DNA from: Lewinella sp. JB7
GTDB taxonomy: Bacteria > Bacteroidota > Bacteroidia > Chitinophagales > Saprospiraceae
NCBI RefSeq assembly: GCF_024297185.1
Contig: NZ_JANCTD010000001.1
Coordinates: 631,396-695,395, forward strand
DNA: 64,000 nt
Direction of reading: 5' to 3'
Shown here one piece after another: positions 8,354 to 17,668 of this stretch; position 1 is the first letter of the stretch; each line of letters begins with the position of its first letter. A program made the position numbers and the translations under genes. Under the pieces are notes generated by a model. The model had not been told where the DNA came from. It ran no database searches and was given only the letters and a program-made list of their open reading frames with translations.

Positions 8354-10618
8354 ATGGCATTTGATATTGAGCTGATCAAGAAAGTATACGCAGACCTCCC
8401 GGCCAAAGTGGCCGAAGCCCGGCAGCAACTGGGTAAGCCTTTGACCCTCACCGAAAAGATCCTGTACACTCACCTGCACCCCGAGAGCCCCCTGCGGCAG
8501 TACGGTCGGGGAAAAGATTACGTTTTCTTTCAGCCCGATCGCGTCGCCATGCAGGATGCCACCGCCCAGATGGCCCTGCTGCAGTTCATGATGGCCGGCC
8601 GCGATAAGGTCGCCGTCCCCTCCACCGTCCACTGCGACCACCTCATCCTGGCCGAAACCGGTGCGGAGGCCGACCTGGCCCGCGCCAACGACGAGAACAG
8701 CGAGGTGTACGACTTTCTCTCGACCGTCAGCGACAAGTACGGCATCGGTTTCTGGAAGCCGGGCGCCGGCATCATCCACCAGATCGTTTTGGAAAACTAC
8801 GCCTTCCCCGGCGGCATGATGATCGGTACCGACAGCCACACCCCCAATGCGGGCGGCCTGGGTATGGTAGCGATCGGTGTCGGCGGCGCGGATGCCGTGG
8901 ACGTCATGGCCGGTATGCCCTGGGAACTCAAGATGCCCAAGGTGATCGGGGTCAAGCTCACGGGTAAGTTGAACGGATGGACCACCCCCAAGGACGTGAT
9001 CCTGAAGGTAGCCGGCATCCTGACCGTAAAGGGGGGCACCGGTGCCATCGTCGAGTACTTCGGCGAAGGAGCCGAAAGCATGAGCTGCACTGGTAAGGGC
9101 ACCATCTGTAATATGGGTGCCGAGATCGGCGCCACGACCTCGACCTTCGGGTACGACGAAAGCATGAGCCGCTACCTGAAGGCAACGGACCGCGCGGACG
9201 TGGCCTCCCTGGCCGACCAGGTCGCCGAGCACCTGACCGGCGACGCCGAGGTCTACGCCAACCCCGAAGCCTACTTCGACCGCGTGATCGAGATCGACCT
9301 GAATACCCTGGAGCCCCACATCAACGGGCCCTATACCCCCGACCGGGCCTTCCCCATTAGTGAATTCGCCGCGGCCGTGGATAAGTTCGAGTTTCCCCCG
9401 GTCCTGGAGGTCGGTCTTATCGGAAGCTGCACCAACTCCAGCTACGAAGACCTCGACCGGGCCGCCAATATCGCCAAGGACGCCAAGGCCAAGGGGCTTA
9501 AGTTCAAGAGCGAGTTTACGGTGACTCCGGGTTCCGAGCAGATCCGCTACACGGTAGAACGCGACGGTATCCTCAGTGCCTTCGAAGATATCGACGGCAT
9601 CGTACTCGCCAACGCTTGCGGACCCTGCATCGGACAGTGGGCCCGCCACACCGACGATCCCAACCGCGCGAACTCCATCATCACGAGCTTCAACCGCAAC
9701 TTCGCCAAGCGCAACGACGGCAACCCCCAGACGCGCGGCTTCGTAGCCAGTCCCGAATTGGTAACGGCCATGGCACTCAGCGGCAGTATGAAGTTCAATC
9801 CCCTCACCGATACCCTGACCAACGAACGGGGCGAGCAGGTGAAGCTGTCCCCACCCACCGGCTACGAACTGCCCCCTAATGGATTCGCCGTAGAAGACGC
9901 CGGATTCCAGGCACCCGCCGAGGACGGTAGCGGAATCGAGGTGAAGGTGAGCGAAAGCAGCGACCGCCTCCAGTTGCTTGAACCCTTCCAGCCGATCCGT
10001 CCGGAGCAGGTCAACGATATGCGTGTCCTGATCAAGGCCAAAGGGAAATGTACCACCGACCATATCTCCATGGCCGGCCCCTGGTTGACCTACCGCGGGC
10101 ACCTGGAGAACATCTCCCAGAACTGCCTCATCGGTGCCATCAACGCGTACAACGAGAAGACCAACTCCGTCATCAACTTCATCACCAACGAGTACATGGC
10201 GGTGCCCGATAGTGCCACTACCTACCGCAACAACGGCGTAGGACAGATCGTGGTGGGTGAAGAAAACTACGGAGAGGGATCGAGCCGTGAGCACGCCGCC
10301 ATGGAGCCACGCTTCCTGGGCGTCCACGCCGTGCTGGTCAAGAGTTTTGCCCGCATTCACGAGACGAACCTGAAGAAGCAGGGCATGCTGGCGCTGACGT
10401 TCGTCGACCCCGACGATTACGACAAGATCCGCCAGGACGACAAGGTGAGCATTACCGACTTCCACGCCATGGCACCGGGGCGGAACCTTACCGTTCAACT
10501 CACCCACGCCGACGGGTCGCGGGACACCTTTGAAGTAGCTCACACCTACAACGAAGCGCAGATCGACTGGGTACGCGCGGGCAGCGCCCTGAATAAAATT
10601 CGTCAGGAGTTAGCTTAA
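8354..10618 (+). CDS. acn: Aconitate hydratase
   Basis: 754 residues, the length of the mitochondrial-type aconitases found in Bacteroidota. The enzyme interconverts citrate and isocitrate in the TCA cycle. The three 4Fe-4S cysteine ligands are Cys359 (GSCTNSS) and Cys422 and Cys425 (ACGPCIGQW). Other family blocks are visible: [37 protein letters not shown]. The ATG at 8354 gives the usual N-terminus. It stands alone, with its own -7 element upstream. Strong codon bias creates a long open frame on the opposite strand here, which I regard as a shadow. Confidence 0.97.
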   Translation: MAFDIELIKKVYADLPAKVAEARQQLGKPLTLTEKILYTHLHPESPLRQYGRGKDYVFFQPDRVAMQDATAQMALLQFMMAGRDKVAVPSTVHCDHLILAETGAEADLARANDENSEVYDFLSTVSDKYGIGFWKPGAGIIHQIVLENYAFPGGMMIGTDSHTPNAGGLGMVAIGVGGADAVDVMAGMPWELKMPKVIGVKLTGKLNGWTTPKDVILKVAGILTVKGGTGAIVEYFGEGAESMSCTGKGTICNMGAEIGATTSTFGYDESMSRYLKATDRADVASLADQVAEHLTGDAEVYANPEAYFDRVIEIDLNTLEPHINGPYTPDRAFPISEFAAAVDKFEFPPVLEVGLIGSCTNSSYEDLDRAANIAKDAKAKGLKFKSEFTVTPGSEQIRYTVERDGILSAFEDIDGIVLANACGPCIGQWARHTDDPNRANSIITSFNRNFAKRNDGNPQTRGFVASPELVTAMALSGSMKFNPLTDTLTNERGEQVKLSPPTGYELPPNGFAVEDAGFQAPAEDGSGIEVKVSESSDRLQLLEPFQPIRPEQVNDMRVLIKAKGKCTTDHISMAGPWLTYRGHLENISQNCLIGAINAYNEKTNSVINFITNEYMAVPDSATTYRNNGVGQIVVGEENYGEGSSREHAAMEPRFLGVHAVLVKSFARIHETNLKKQGMLALTFVDPDDYDKIRQDDKVSITDFHAMAPGRNLTVQLTHADGSRDTFEVAHTYNEAQIDWVRAGSALNKIRQELA

Positions 10619-10794
10619 AGTAATGTTTAGACAGCTGAATTACCGAACATTAGTGAGGTTTGGTAGGGTTTTATGCAGTGTATTATACCACGCCCCAACC
10701 TAAATCGGTTAATGCCCTAGTTTTTCCCTTGAGACACATGGACGACTTCCGAATGTCCCGGTAAGCGGTTGCTTGCGGGGTTAACCTCCTTTCA

Positions 10795-11334
10795 ATGTCC
10801 AAATATTTACTCTTTCCCCTCATCATCGGTGTCCTGCTGTTTTCCGGTTGCCGCCCGGAAGAAGAAGGAGAGTACGTAATCACGGAAGCCGACCTGGTCG
10901 GTAGCTGGGATGTCGATCAGTTCAAGAGTTCCTACAACGTCAGTGGGGTCTTCCTCGGCGAAGACGTCGACGAGAACGGTACCAGCAGCATCAGCAACAG
11001 CGCCCTCCGGCTGGAACTGGAAGAGGACGGCAGCTGGAATTCGAGCGGCAGCTATTTCCTAACCGTCACTTCCGAAGGCGATAGTGAAACCACGGAACAG
11101 TCCGGAATGGGCGAGGGCCGCTGGAGTTTCCGCCGCGATACCCTCTGGCTACAGGGTATGCAGAACTACAGCGGAAACGGTCGCTTCGAGCAGCAACAGG
11201 ACTGCATCATTACGTCCTTCAATAAGGACCGGCAGGTCGCCCTACGCACTTCCATCGATCAGACCGATTCCAACGCCGACTACGGCATTACCCTACGGAC
11301 GCGCGCCGACTGGACCATCCAGCTGATGCGCTGA
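10795..11334 (+). CDS. Lipocalin-like lipoprotein
   Basis: 179 residues. A signal peptide ends in a lipobox (FSGC, Cys19), so it should be lipid-anchored, probably in the outer membrane. After an acidic linker (RPEEEGEY) the text LVGSWDVDQF resembles the G-x-W start of lipocalin-like domains, followed by alternating beta-type sequence with a Trp-rich stretch (GRWSFRRDTLWL). It resembles in layout the lipoprotein at 61783-62277 (LLGTWETIEYEVNY). Ligand and function are unknown. It converges with mtaB, with 29 bases between the stops and no clear terminator. Confidence 0.75.
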   Translation: MSKYLLFPLIIGVLLFSGCRPEEEGEYVITEADLVGSWDVDQFKSSYNVSGVFLGEDVDENGTSSISNSALRLELEEDGSWNSSGSYFLTVTSEGDSETTEQSGMGEGRWSFRRDTLWLQGMQNYSGNGRFEQQQDCIITSFNKDRQVALRTSIDQTDSNADYGITLRTRADWTIQLMR

Positions 11335-11363
11335 TCGATCTTGGTTATACCGAGGGCCGTTGC

Positions 11364-12719
11364 TTAGCGTCCCGATACGCTAACGGAGTCGGCTACCTCC
11401 GCCACGACCAGGCCGTCGGCACCGACCGCGGTAAGTTCCATCGGGACAAGGTGGTTGACCCAACTGTCGTCGGCCGGAAATTCGACCTTGACGTAATTAT
11501 CGGTGAAGCCGTGCAGCAGTCCCTCAGTCTTGCTTTTTTCCAGTAGGACGGGCCGGACTTCCCCCAGGTGGCGCTCGTAAAAGGCCCGGCGTTTCTTTTC
11601 ACTCAGAATGCCCAGCATCTTGTTTCGTCGCCGCCGCTCGCTGAGGGGGACGGCTCCCTCCATGTCGGCGGCCGGAGTATTGGCCCGCTCGCTGTAGGTA
11701 AACACGTGGAGGTAAGTAATATCGAGTTCCTGTACGAAGCGGTAGGTCTCCAGGAAATCCTCCTCCGTTTCCCCCGGGAAACCGACGATCAGGTCAACCC
11801 CGATACAGCAGTGCGGCATGACCTTCCGGATATGGGACACTCGTTCGGCGAAGAGCTCGCGGCGGTAGCGCCGACGCATCTGCGCCAGTTGTTTATTGTT
11901 GCCACTCTGTAGCGGCATGTGGAAGTGGGGCGCGAAACGCTCGCTATTGGCCACGAATTCGATCACCTCGTCGGTGCACAGGTTGGGTTCGATGCTCGAG
12001 ATGCGGAAACGCGTGATGCCGGCTACTTTGTCCAGTGCCCGGGCCAGGTCCACGAAGAGGGCTTCCTTCCGCGGCCGCTGCCCCTCGATGACGGCCGTGC
12101 CGTTGCCGAAGTCGCCGATATTCACCCCGGTCAGGACGATCTCCTTCACCCCCCGGGCCGCGATCGCCTCTGCATCGCTGACGATTTGCTCCACCGTACT
12201 GCTCCGGCTGGCGCCGCGGGCGAGCGGGATGGTGCAAAAGGTGCACTTGTAGTCACAGCCGTCCTGCACCTTAAGGAATGAACGCGTACGGTCACCGAAG
12301 CTGAAACTGGAGACGAAGCGGTCGGCTTCCCGTACCTCCCCGGCCCGGACCATGCCCTTACCCGCGCCGCCGCCGATGCCGTCGATGAAGTCCAGAATGC
12401 GGAACTTCTCCGCGGCACCGAGGACCAGGTCGACCCCCTCGATGTTGGCGATCTCGTCGGGTTTGAGTTGGGCGTAGCAGCCGACGACGATAATCCTGGC
12501 TCCCGCGTTCCCGCCCAGTGCCCTGCGTACGACGTTGCGGCACTTGCGGTCCGCGAATTCGGTAACGCTGCAGGTATTGATCACGACCACGTCGGCGCCC
12601 TCGCGGAACGGAACTTCCCGGTAGCCGGCCGCCTCGAATTGCCGGCCGATGGCCGAAGTTTCGCTGTAGTTGAGTTTGCAACCCAGGGTGTAGAAGGAGA
12701 CGGTACCGATCGTAGACAT
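11364..12719 (-). CDS. mtaB: tRNA t6A37 methylthiotransferase MtaB
   Basis: 451 residues. MtaB turns t6A37 into ms2t6A37 in tRNAs reading ANN codons. The N-terminal UPF0004 domain supplies three cluster cysteines: Cys14 (LGCKLN) and the Cys of NTCSVT and of VGCYAQ. The radical-SAM cluster motif is CDYKCTFC (CxxxCxxC), followed by IPLARG. A C-terminal TRAM-like part ends the protein. The NTCSVT form and LGCKLN are typical of MtaB rather than MiaB or RimO. The -7 element TAATTTTG lies 4 bases before the ATG, so the message is probably leaderless. Confidence 0.93.
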   Translation of the reverse strand: MSTIGTVSFYTLGCKLNYSETSAIGRQFEAAGYREVPFREGADVVVINTCSVTEFADRKCRNVVRRALGGNAGARIIVVGCYAQLKPDEIANIEGVDLVLGAAEKFRILDFIDGIGGGAGKGMVRAGEVREADRFVSSFSFGDRTRSFLKVQDGCDYKCTFCTIPLARGASRSSTVEQIVSDAEAIAARGVKEIVLTGVNIGDFGNGTAVIEGQRPRKEALFVDLARALDKVAGITRFRISSIEPNLCTDEVIEFVANSERFAPHFHMPLQSGNNKQLAQMRRRYRRELFAERVSHIRKVMPHCCIGVDLIVGFPGETEEDFLETYRFVQELDITYLHVFTYSERANTPAADMEGAVPLSERRRRNKMLGILSEKKRRAFYERHLGEVRPVLLEKSKTEGLLHGFTDNYVKVEFPADDSWVNHLVPMELTAVGADGLVVAEVADSVSVSGR

Positions 12720-12723
12720 GCCG

Positions 12724-12731
12724 CAAAATTA
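12724..12731 (-). promoter_or_regulatory. -7 element TAATTTTG at the mtaB start
   Basis: On the minus strand TAATTTTG matches TAnnTTTG exactly and is separated from the ATG by only CGGC. No well-spaced -33 TTG was found. Confidence 0.5.
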
Positions 12732-12765
12732 CATTAGGCCGCCGAAAACAGGGGCGGATGGGGTT

Positions 12766-12796
12766 TTGGGGAACAAGCCGGGGTCGGGTACAGTTG
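12766..12796 (+). promoter_or_regulatory. Promoter of the SDR gene: TTG, 20 bp, TACAGTTG
   Basis: TTG at 12766-12768 and TACAGTTG at 12789-12796 (one mismatch to TAnnTTTG) are 20 bases apart, the expected Bacteroidota spacing. This argues that the upstream in-frame ATG at 12758 is not the start and that translation begins at 12812. Confidence 0.5.
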
Positions 12797-12811
12797 CACA
12801 AGAAAACCAAT

Positions 12812-13555
12812 ATGAACCTATCCGAAAAAGTAGCCATCATCACCGGAGCCAGTAGTGGTATCGGGGAAGCCACCGCCAAGAAACTCGCTGCCGATGGCGC
12901 GAAGGTGGTACTTGCAGCCCGCCGCGCCGCCCGCCTCAACGACCTGAAGAAGGAAATAGAGAAAGCGGGAGGGTCTGCCCTGGTTGTCGAAACCGACGTC
13001 ACGAAAGCCGCGGACGTAAAGCGGCTCGTCCAGCAGACGAAGGATGCCTTCGGTCCCTGCGACATCCTCGTCAACAATGCCGGCATCATGCCCCTCAGCT
13101 ACATGAAGAACGTGCACGTGGAGGAGTGGCTGAAGATGGTCGACGTCAACGTGAACGGAGTGCTTCACTGCCTGGCCGAAACGTTGCCGGACATGGTCGA
13201 GCGGAAGAGCGGGCACATCGTAAATATTTCCAGCGTGGCCGGCCGGGAGGTCATGATGGGCAGCGCCGTGTATTCCGCCACCAAGTTCGCGGTACGCGCC
13301 CTGAGCGACGGCTTACGGCAGGAGTTGGCTCCGAAGCATAACATCCGGGTCACCTGCATCGAGCCCGGGGCCGTCGAAACCGAGCTGACGGAAACCATCA
13401 CAGATGATGAACTGATGGAAGACATCAAGGGCTTCTTCGAAAATCTGGAATTTCTGAACAGCGAGGACATTGCCAACGCCATTCACTACGCCATCACCCA
13501 GCCAGACGGGGTGCACATCAACGAACTGCAGGTGCGACCTACTTCGCAGGGGTAG
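12812..13555 (+). CDS. Short-chain dehydrogenase/reductase
   Basis: 247 residues from the ATG at 12812, which gives the classical SDR start (MNLSEKVAIITGASSGIG). The Rossmann motif TGASSGIG is at 11-18, NNAG follows about residue 88, and the active site YSATK has Tyr154 and Lys158 with a Ser in the preceding NISSVAG block. It is a classical SDR, an NAD(P)-dependent oxidoreductase, of the kind often called serine/3-hydroxy acid dehydrogenase; the substrate cannot be told. An in-frame ATG at 12758 would put the start inside the promoter. It stands alone between mtaB (divergent) and the glycosyltransferase. Confidence 0.9.
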   Translation: MNLSEKVAIITGASSGIGEATAKKLAADGAKVVLAARRAARLNDLKKEIEKAGGSALVVETDVTKAADVKRLVQQTKDAFGPCDILVNNAGIMPLSYMKNVHVEEWLKMVDVNVNGVLHCLAETLPDMVERKSGHIVNISSVAGREVMMGSAVYSATKFAVRALSDGLRQELAPKHNIRVTCIEPGAVETELTETITDDELMEDIKGFFENLEFLNSEDIANAIHYAITQPDGVHINELQVRPTSQG

Positions 13556-13604
13556 GAGGGACTGGATGATCGGAGGGGTGGATGAGTGGATGGGGCGGGT
13601 TGCC

Positions 13605-13612
13605 TACATTTA
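13605..13612 (+). promoter_or_regulatory. Putative -7 element TACATTTA
   Basis: TACATTTA has one mismatch to TAnnTTTG and lies 6 bases before the ATG at 13619, supporting that start over an in-frame ATG at 13586. Confidence 0.4.
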
Positions 13613-13618
13613 CGGACG

Positions 13619-14365
13619 ATGTATAAGGACAAGAAGGTCGTCGTTGTCATGCCGGCGTACAATGCGGCGCGGACGCTGGAGCAAACCTATCGGGAAGTGC
13701 CCCGCGATCTGGTAGACGAGGTGATCCTGTGCGACGATGCCAGTGGCGACCAAACTTCCGTGCTGGCCCGCCAACTCGGGGTGGAGCACGTCATCATTCA
13801 TTCCAGTAACCGGGGATACGGGGGCAATCAGAAGAGTCTGTACAACAAGGCACTGGAAATCGGAGCGGACATCATCATTATGGTGCATCCGGATTACCAG
13901 TATACCCCGAAACTCATTCCCGCCATGTGCAACATCATCGGGGAAAGGCTCTACCCCGTAGTCCTCGGTTCGCGAATTTTGGGAAAAGGGGCCCTGCGTG
14001 GCGGAATGCCCCGCTACAAGTACGTAGCCAACCGAATGCTGACCGTCTTGCAAAATCTGCTGATCGGATACCACCTCAGCGAGTACCACACGGGCTACCG
14101 GGCCTTCAGCCGCGAGGTGCTGGAGTCCATCAACTTCAATGCCAACGACAATGACTTCGTCTTCGATAACGAGATGCTCTCGCAGATCATCTTTCACGGT
14201 TTCGACATTGCCGAAGTGACCTGCCCCACGAAGTACTTTGCCGAGGCCAGCAGCATCAATTTCTTACGGAGCAGCAAGTACGGTTTCGGAGTACTGCGAG
14301 TTTCTCTTCTGCACCGTCTTGCCAAGTGGGCGTTGGTGAAGCCGGCGATCTACCGGAAGCCGTAG
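13619..14365 (+). CDS. Family 2 glycosyltransferase, DPM1-like
   Basis: 248 residues from the ATG at 13619. The N-terminal GT-A fold begins KVVVVMPAYNAARTLE, with the nucleotide-binding acidic block LCDDASGD and then MVHPDYQYTP at the metal-binding position, as in dolichyl-phosphate-mannose-synthase-like enzymes of bacteria. GYRAFSREVLE is the acceptor-loop region. No membrane segment is visible, so it acts at the cytoplasmic face, transferring a sugar probably to a lipid carrier or a glycan. No neighbour points to a substrate. Confidence 0.88.
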   Translation: MYKDKKVVVVMPAYNAARTLEQTYREVPRDLVDEVILCDDASGDQTSVLARQLGVEHVIIHSSNRGYGGNQKSLYNKALEIGADIIIMVHPDYQYTPKLIPAMCNIIGERLYPVVLGSRILGKGALRGGMPRYKYVANRMLTVLQNLLIGYHLSEYHTGYRAFSREVLESINFNANDNDFVFDNEMLSQIIFHGFDIAEVTCPTKYFAEASSINFLRSSKYGFGVLRVSLLHRLAKWALVKPAIYRKP

Positions 14366-15022
14366 GGTTTAGGGATTTACCATGTGTACGGTTCCCCTGG
14401 CTTCTTAATTGGTGGGAATGCTCTTTACCACCGACATACTGGGAAGTGTTTCAAATTTAAAATTTTCAATGTAAAATTGTTATGACCCGTAATGCTTATC
14501 AAGCGTCGAGTTTAATCGATGTAACCCTCCGAGCGCAGCGAGTGTATGCCGGCAAATTTTAAATTTTAAATTTCACATTGTCCCACCTTTGCTTCCGAGC
14601 GCAGCGAGTGCATGCCGGCAAATTTTAAATTTTAAATTTCAAATTGCCCCCCCTTCCTCCGAGCGCAGCGATTGCATGCCCGCAAATGGTACATTGTACA
14701 TCGTAAACGGTATATGGTAAATACCCTGCTTCCGAGCGCAGCGAGTGTATGCCGGCAAATTTTAAATATTAAATTTTCAATTTCACATTGCCCCCCCCTT
14801 CCTCCGAGCGCAGCGAGTGCATGCCCGCAAATGGTACATTGTACATCGTAAACGGTACATGGTAAATACCCCGCTTCCGAGCGCAGCGAGTGTATGCCGG
14901 CAAATTTTAAATACTAAATTTTCAATTTTAAATCACCCCCCCCTTCCCCCCAAACGCAGCAACTGCTTGCCCACAAATTTTACATTTTAAACTCCCAATT
15001 TTAAACCCCAAACCTCCTCCCC
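14366..15022. other. Intergenic region with repeat block, no gene seen
   Basis: 657 bases without a credible gene. The first 160 bases are AT-rich; from 14528 on the region is a block of degenerate repeats, described separately. Short frames here read through the repeats and have no coding character. Confidence 0.7.
14528..15004. repeat. Seven degenerate 64-73 bp repeats, two alternating types
   Basis: Each unit starts with TCCGAGCGCAGCGAGTG followed by YATGCCSGCAAAT. Copies begin at 14528, 14594, 14658, 14731, 14803, 14876 and, strongly decayed, about 14949. After the shared head come two kinds of tail. Type A is AT-only (AAATTTTAAATTTTAAATTT, then about CACATTG). Type B has ATGGTACATTGTACATCG and then TAAACGGTAYATGGTAAATA. 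The order is A-A-B-A-B-A-A'. Units are separated by C-rich runs. Heads are nearly identical while tails vary. The block ends right at the start of the HAD gene. Confidence 0.85.
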
Positions 15023-15709
15023 ATGACCCCCATCTCCTTTCAGGGTATCCTCTTCGATCTTGACGGTACCCTCGTTAACAACATGATGGTCCACCACCGC
15101 GCCTGGCAACGCAAACTGGGGGAGCTCGGCCTGGACTATACCCTTAATCGGGTAAAGGCGGAGATTCACGGCGTGAACCTGGAAATCCTGGAGCGACTGT
15201 TCGGAGATCGCTACTCTCCCGATGAGCGGCAGCGTATTGCGGGGGAGAAGGAAGCGGCCTACCGGGAGATATTCGCTCCGGAACTGGCGGAAAACACCGT
15301 CGGCGGCGCACTGGACTTCATCCGGCGGGCCTTCGCGGAAGACGTGCCGATGGCGATCGCCACGGCCGGTCCCGAAGAGAACGCCTTTTTCGTGATCGAC
15401 GGACTGGGCATCCGCGAAATGATGGGGCACGTCGTGCATTCCGGCATGGTGACGAACGGTAAACCCGATCCGGAGGTGTTTCGCCAGGCGGCGGAAGGCA
15501 TCGGCGTACCTCTGGAGAAGTGCCTCATTTTTGAGGACAGCGTAACGGGCGCGCGCGCCGCCAATAATGCCGGTTGCCCCGTCGTCGTGCTGACCACTAC
15601 GCACCTGCGGGAAGAATTCGCGGGGCTAAACGTTGCCGCCTTCCGGGAAGACTTCCGGGGGCTCTCCGTGGAGCGGCGACCCGAGGGGGATTTTCTCCTG
15701 GCTCAGTAA
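15023..15709 (+). CDS. HAD-family phosphatase, beta-phosphoglucomutase-like
   Basis: 228 residues. Motif I is FDLDGTLV (nucleophile Asp and acid-base Asp both present, about 12-14), followed by a helical cap. The block ATAGPEENA supplies the motif II Thr, KPDPEVF the motif III Lys, and FEDSVTGARAANNAG the Mg-binding acidic residues. It belongs to the cap-C1 group with phosphoglycolate phosphatase and beta-phosphoglucomutase; the substrate is unknown. It is followed by xerD after 7 bases, so the two are probably co-transcribed. Confidence 0.88.
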   Translation: MTPISFQGILFDLDGTLVNNMMVHHRAWQRKLGELGLDYTLNRVKAEIHGVNLEILERLFGDRYSPDERQRIAGEKEAAYREIFAPELAENTVGGALDFIRRAFAEDVPMAIATAGPEENAFFVIDGLGIREMMGHVVHSGMVTNGKPDPEVFRQAAEGIGVPLEKCLIFEDSVTGARAANNAGCPVVVLTTTHLREEFAGLNVAAFREDFRGLSVERRPEGDFLLAQ

Positions 15710-15716
15710 GGCGACG

Positions 15717-16622
15717 ATGCATCCCTGGCTACCCTTCTTCCGCTCCTTCGCCGCTTACCTCAAACTCACCCGGGGATACAGTGAGCATACGCTGTCGGCC
15801 TACCGAAGCGATCTGGAAAAACTGACCGCTTATCTGGAACTGCGGGACTGGAAACTAGGCGTACGGGAGATCGAACCTATGCACCTGGACGGGTTCATTC
15901 AGTATCTGGCCGAACTAGGACTGGCTCCCCGCTCTCAGGCGAGGCTGGTTTCGGCACTGAAAACCTTCTTTGCCTTCCTGGTCGATGAGCGCGTCATCGA
16001 ACACGATCCTACCGAACTGCTCCGGTCGCCTAAGCTAGGCCGGAAAATGCCCGAAGTGTTATCCTACGAAGAGGTCCGCGCGCTGCTTGGAGCTATTGAC
16101 CTGAGTACCGATCATGGTCTGCGTGACCGTGCCCTGCTGGAAACCCTGTATGCCTGCGGACTGCGGGTCAGCGAGGCAACGGGTCTGCGCCTGTCCGATC
16201 TGCACCTGCAACACGAATTTCTGCGGGTCACGGGTAAGGGAAATAAGGAACGCATCATCCCCATCGCGGGCGGGGCCATTCGCCACCTGGAGATCTACCT
16301 GCGGCACGTGCGCAACGCGCTGCCCCACATACGGGACGAGAACACCGTATTCCTGAACCGGCGGGGCGGGGGGCTGAGCCGGGTTTCCGTTTTTACCGCC
16401 GTAAAGAAGTACGCCGCGGAGGCGGGCATCGAAAAATCGGTCAGCCCGCACACGTTTCGGCACTCCTTCGCGACCCACCTGATCGAGGGGGGAGCCGATC
16501 TACGGGCGGTCCAGGAAATGCTGGGACATGAATCGATCCTGACCACAGAAATTTATACCCATTTGGATACGGATTTCCTGCGCGAGACGATCCTGTCGTT
16601 CCATCCGGCTAACCAGCGCTAA
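15717..16622 (+). CDS. xerD: Tyrosine recombinase XerD
   Basis: 301 residues from the ATG at 15717, seven bases after the HAD stop. An N-terminal SAM-like DNA-binding domain (about 1-100) precedes the catalytic domain. Catalytic residues: Arg150 (CGLRVSE), a Lys in GKGNKERIIP, His245 and Arg248 (HTFRHSFATH), His271 (LGHESI) and the nucleophile Tyr280 (EIYTHLD). Length and motifs fit the XerC/XerD recombinases that resolve chromosome dimers at dif, not a phage or transposon integrase; no mobile element is nearby. The stop codon overlaps that of the small convergent gene. Confidence 0.9.
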   Translation: MHPWLPFFRSFAAYLKLTRGYSEHTLSAYRSDLEKLTAYLELRDWKLGVREIEPMHLDGFIQYLAELGLAPRSQARLVSALKTFFAFLVDERVIEHDPTELLRSPKLGRKMPEVLSYEEVRALLGAIDLSTDHGLRDRALLETLYACGLRVSEATGLRLSDLHLQHEFLRVTGKGNKERIIPIAGGAIRHLEIYLRHVRNALPHIRDENTVFLNRRGGGLSRVSVFTAVKKYAAEAGIEKSVSPHTFRHSFATHLIEGGADLRAVQEMLGHESILTTEIYTHLDTDFLRETILSFHPANQR

Positions 16623-16732
16623 ACGAGCTTAGCCAGGGCGGGGATGAAGAACAGGGAAAGCAGAGCGAGGGCCAGGAAAGTGATGAAGGCGATGCGAAGA
16701 AAATCACCGCCAATTTCTGCGGAACGTTTCAT
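16619..16732 (-). CDS. Putative 37-residue membrane protein
   Basis: A short frame starting MKRSAEIGGDF, then one hydrophobic segment of about 20 residues (IAFITFLALALLSLFFIP) and the end ALAKLV. The frame continues upstream to 16894, but the upstream part is Arg-rich and not protein-like, so I take the ATG at 16732. A single-span peptide of this size with a charged start is plausible as a real small membrane protein. Its TAG overlaps the xerD TAA. Function unknown. Confidence 0.45.
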   Translation of the reverse strand: MKRSAEIGGDFLRIAFITFLALALLSLFFIPALAKLV

Positions 16733-16902
16733 GGGGTATGCTTGAAAAAACGGAAAGACTGTGTTATGGGTAAAACTGCTTAATGAACGACGGGGTTCGG
16801 CTTCAATTCCGACTTTAACCATAGCGGGCACTGTTTTATCGACCGCCCGTAACGAATACGCGCGCCGGGGCATTAAGCGGCAACAATCAATCACTTCCCG
16901 CC

Positions 16903-17649
16903 ATGCTCCTACCTACTCTTGGACTGTTGCTCTCCACCACCCTCTGCGCCCTTTCCGTCACGCCCCCCGTATCCGCCGAACCCCTGCCACCGGGCGGCGG
17001 GGCGGATAGATTCACCGTAGCCCAGGACTTTAGCCTGGTCATGACCATCCGCGACATAAAGAAGAACGGTAAGGTCCACGAAGCCGTTATTCGCATGGGT
17101 GCCCTGGACGACCGCTTTGCCCTGATCTCCACCGACGACGGGGAAGGCGTAGTCAGCCAGATGATCTACAATACCGAAGACCGGAAAACCACCATGGTCA
17201 CGACCGATAAGAAAGGCCGCAAACAGGGCTTCCGCATGCGCATGCCCAAACTGGGTAACGTTATTGCCGCCACTACCGACGAAATGGCCGAGTACATTAC
17301 CATCTCCCGCACCGGCGAACGCAAGACCATCGACGGTTACGACTGCGAAAAGATTATCGTTACCGACAACAAGCACAACACCACCACCGAGTCGTGGGTA
17401 ACCCAGGACGTCGATCTCACCTACGCCGACGTGTTCGGAGGACTTTCCAATCTCTCCGGTGTCGGAAAGCAGCAGTTCAAGACCCCCGGCGGAGCTCCCG
17501 CCGTCCTGGAAGGCATGCCTATCCGGTCTACAACCACCGACGGAAAAACCACCACCGAAATGTACATCACTGACATCAGGCTCGGCGACGACCTCGACCG
17601 TTCCCTCTTCGATACGGGTGGGGTGGAGATCCAGGAAATGAGATTCTGA
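16903..17649 (+). CDS. Secreted DUF4412-like protein
   Basis: 248 residues with an N-terminal hydrophobic signal (MLLPTLGLLLSTTLCALS, cleavage near VSAEP). The rest is beta-rich: an FSLVMTI start, then a block on YNTEDRKTTMVTTDKKGRK, a lysine/threonine-rich middle (GYDCEKIIVTDNKHNTTTESWVTQ) and MYITDIRLGDDLDRSLFDT near the end. This is the layout of DUF4412 proteins of Bacteroidota, periplasmic or outer-membrane-associated proteins with a fold like LolA/LolB carriers. The role is unknown; assignment to the family is from memory of its motif layout. Confidence 0.65.
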   Translation: MLLPTLGLLLSTTLCALSVTPPVSAEPLPPGGGADRFTVAQDFSLVMTIRDIKKNGKVHEAVIRMGALDDRFALISTDDGEGVVSQMIYNTEDRKTTMVTTDKKGRKQGFRMRMPKLGNVIAATTDEMAEYITISRTGERKTIDGYDCEKIIVTDNKHNTTTESWVTQDVDLTYADVFGGLSNLSGVGKQQFKTPGGAPAVLEGMPIRSTTTDGKTTTEMYITDIRLGDDLDRSLFDTGGVEIQEMRF

Positions 17650-17668
17650 ACCCCCGGCGAGCGGGCGC

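Noticed and set aside
8306-10543. Long open frame of 745 codons on the minus strand opposite aconitase
   Set aside because: Shadow of a strongly codon-biased GC-rich gene; the protein has no recognisable domain.
14528-15004. CRISPR array
   Set aside because: The variable parts are repeated types, not unique spacers, and the heads differ in spacing.
15717-16622. Phage or integron integrase
   Set aside because: Length, motif spacing and lack of any mobile context fit chromosomal XerD.
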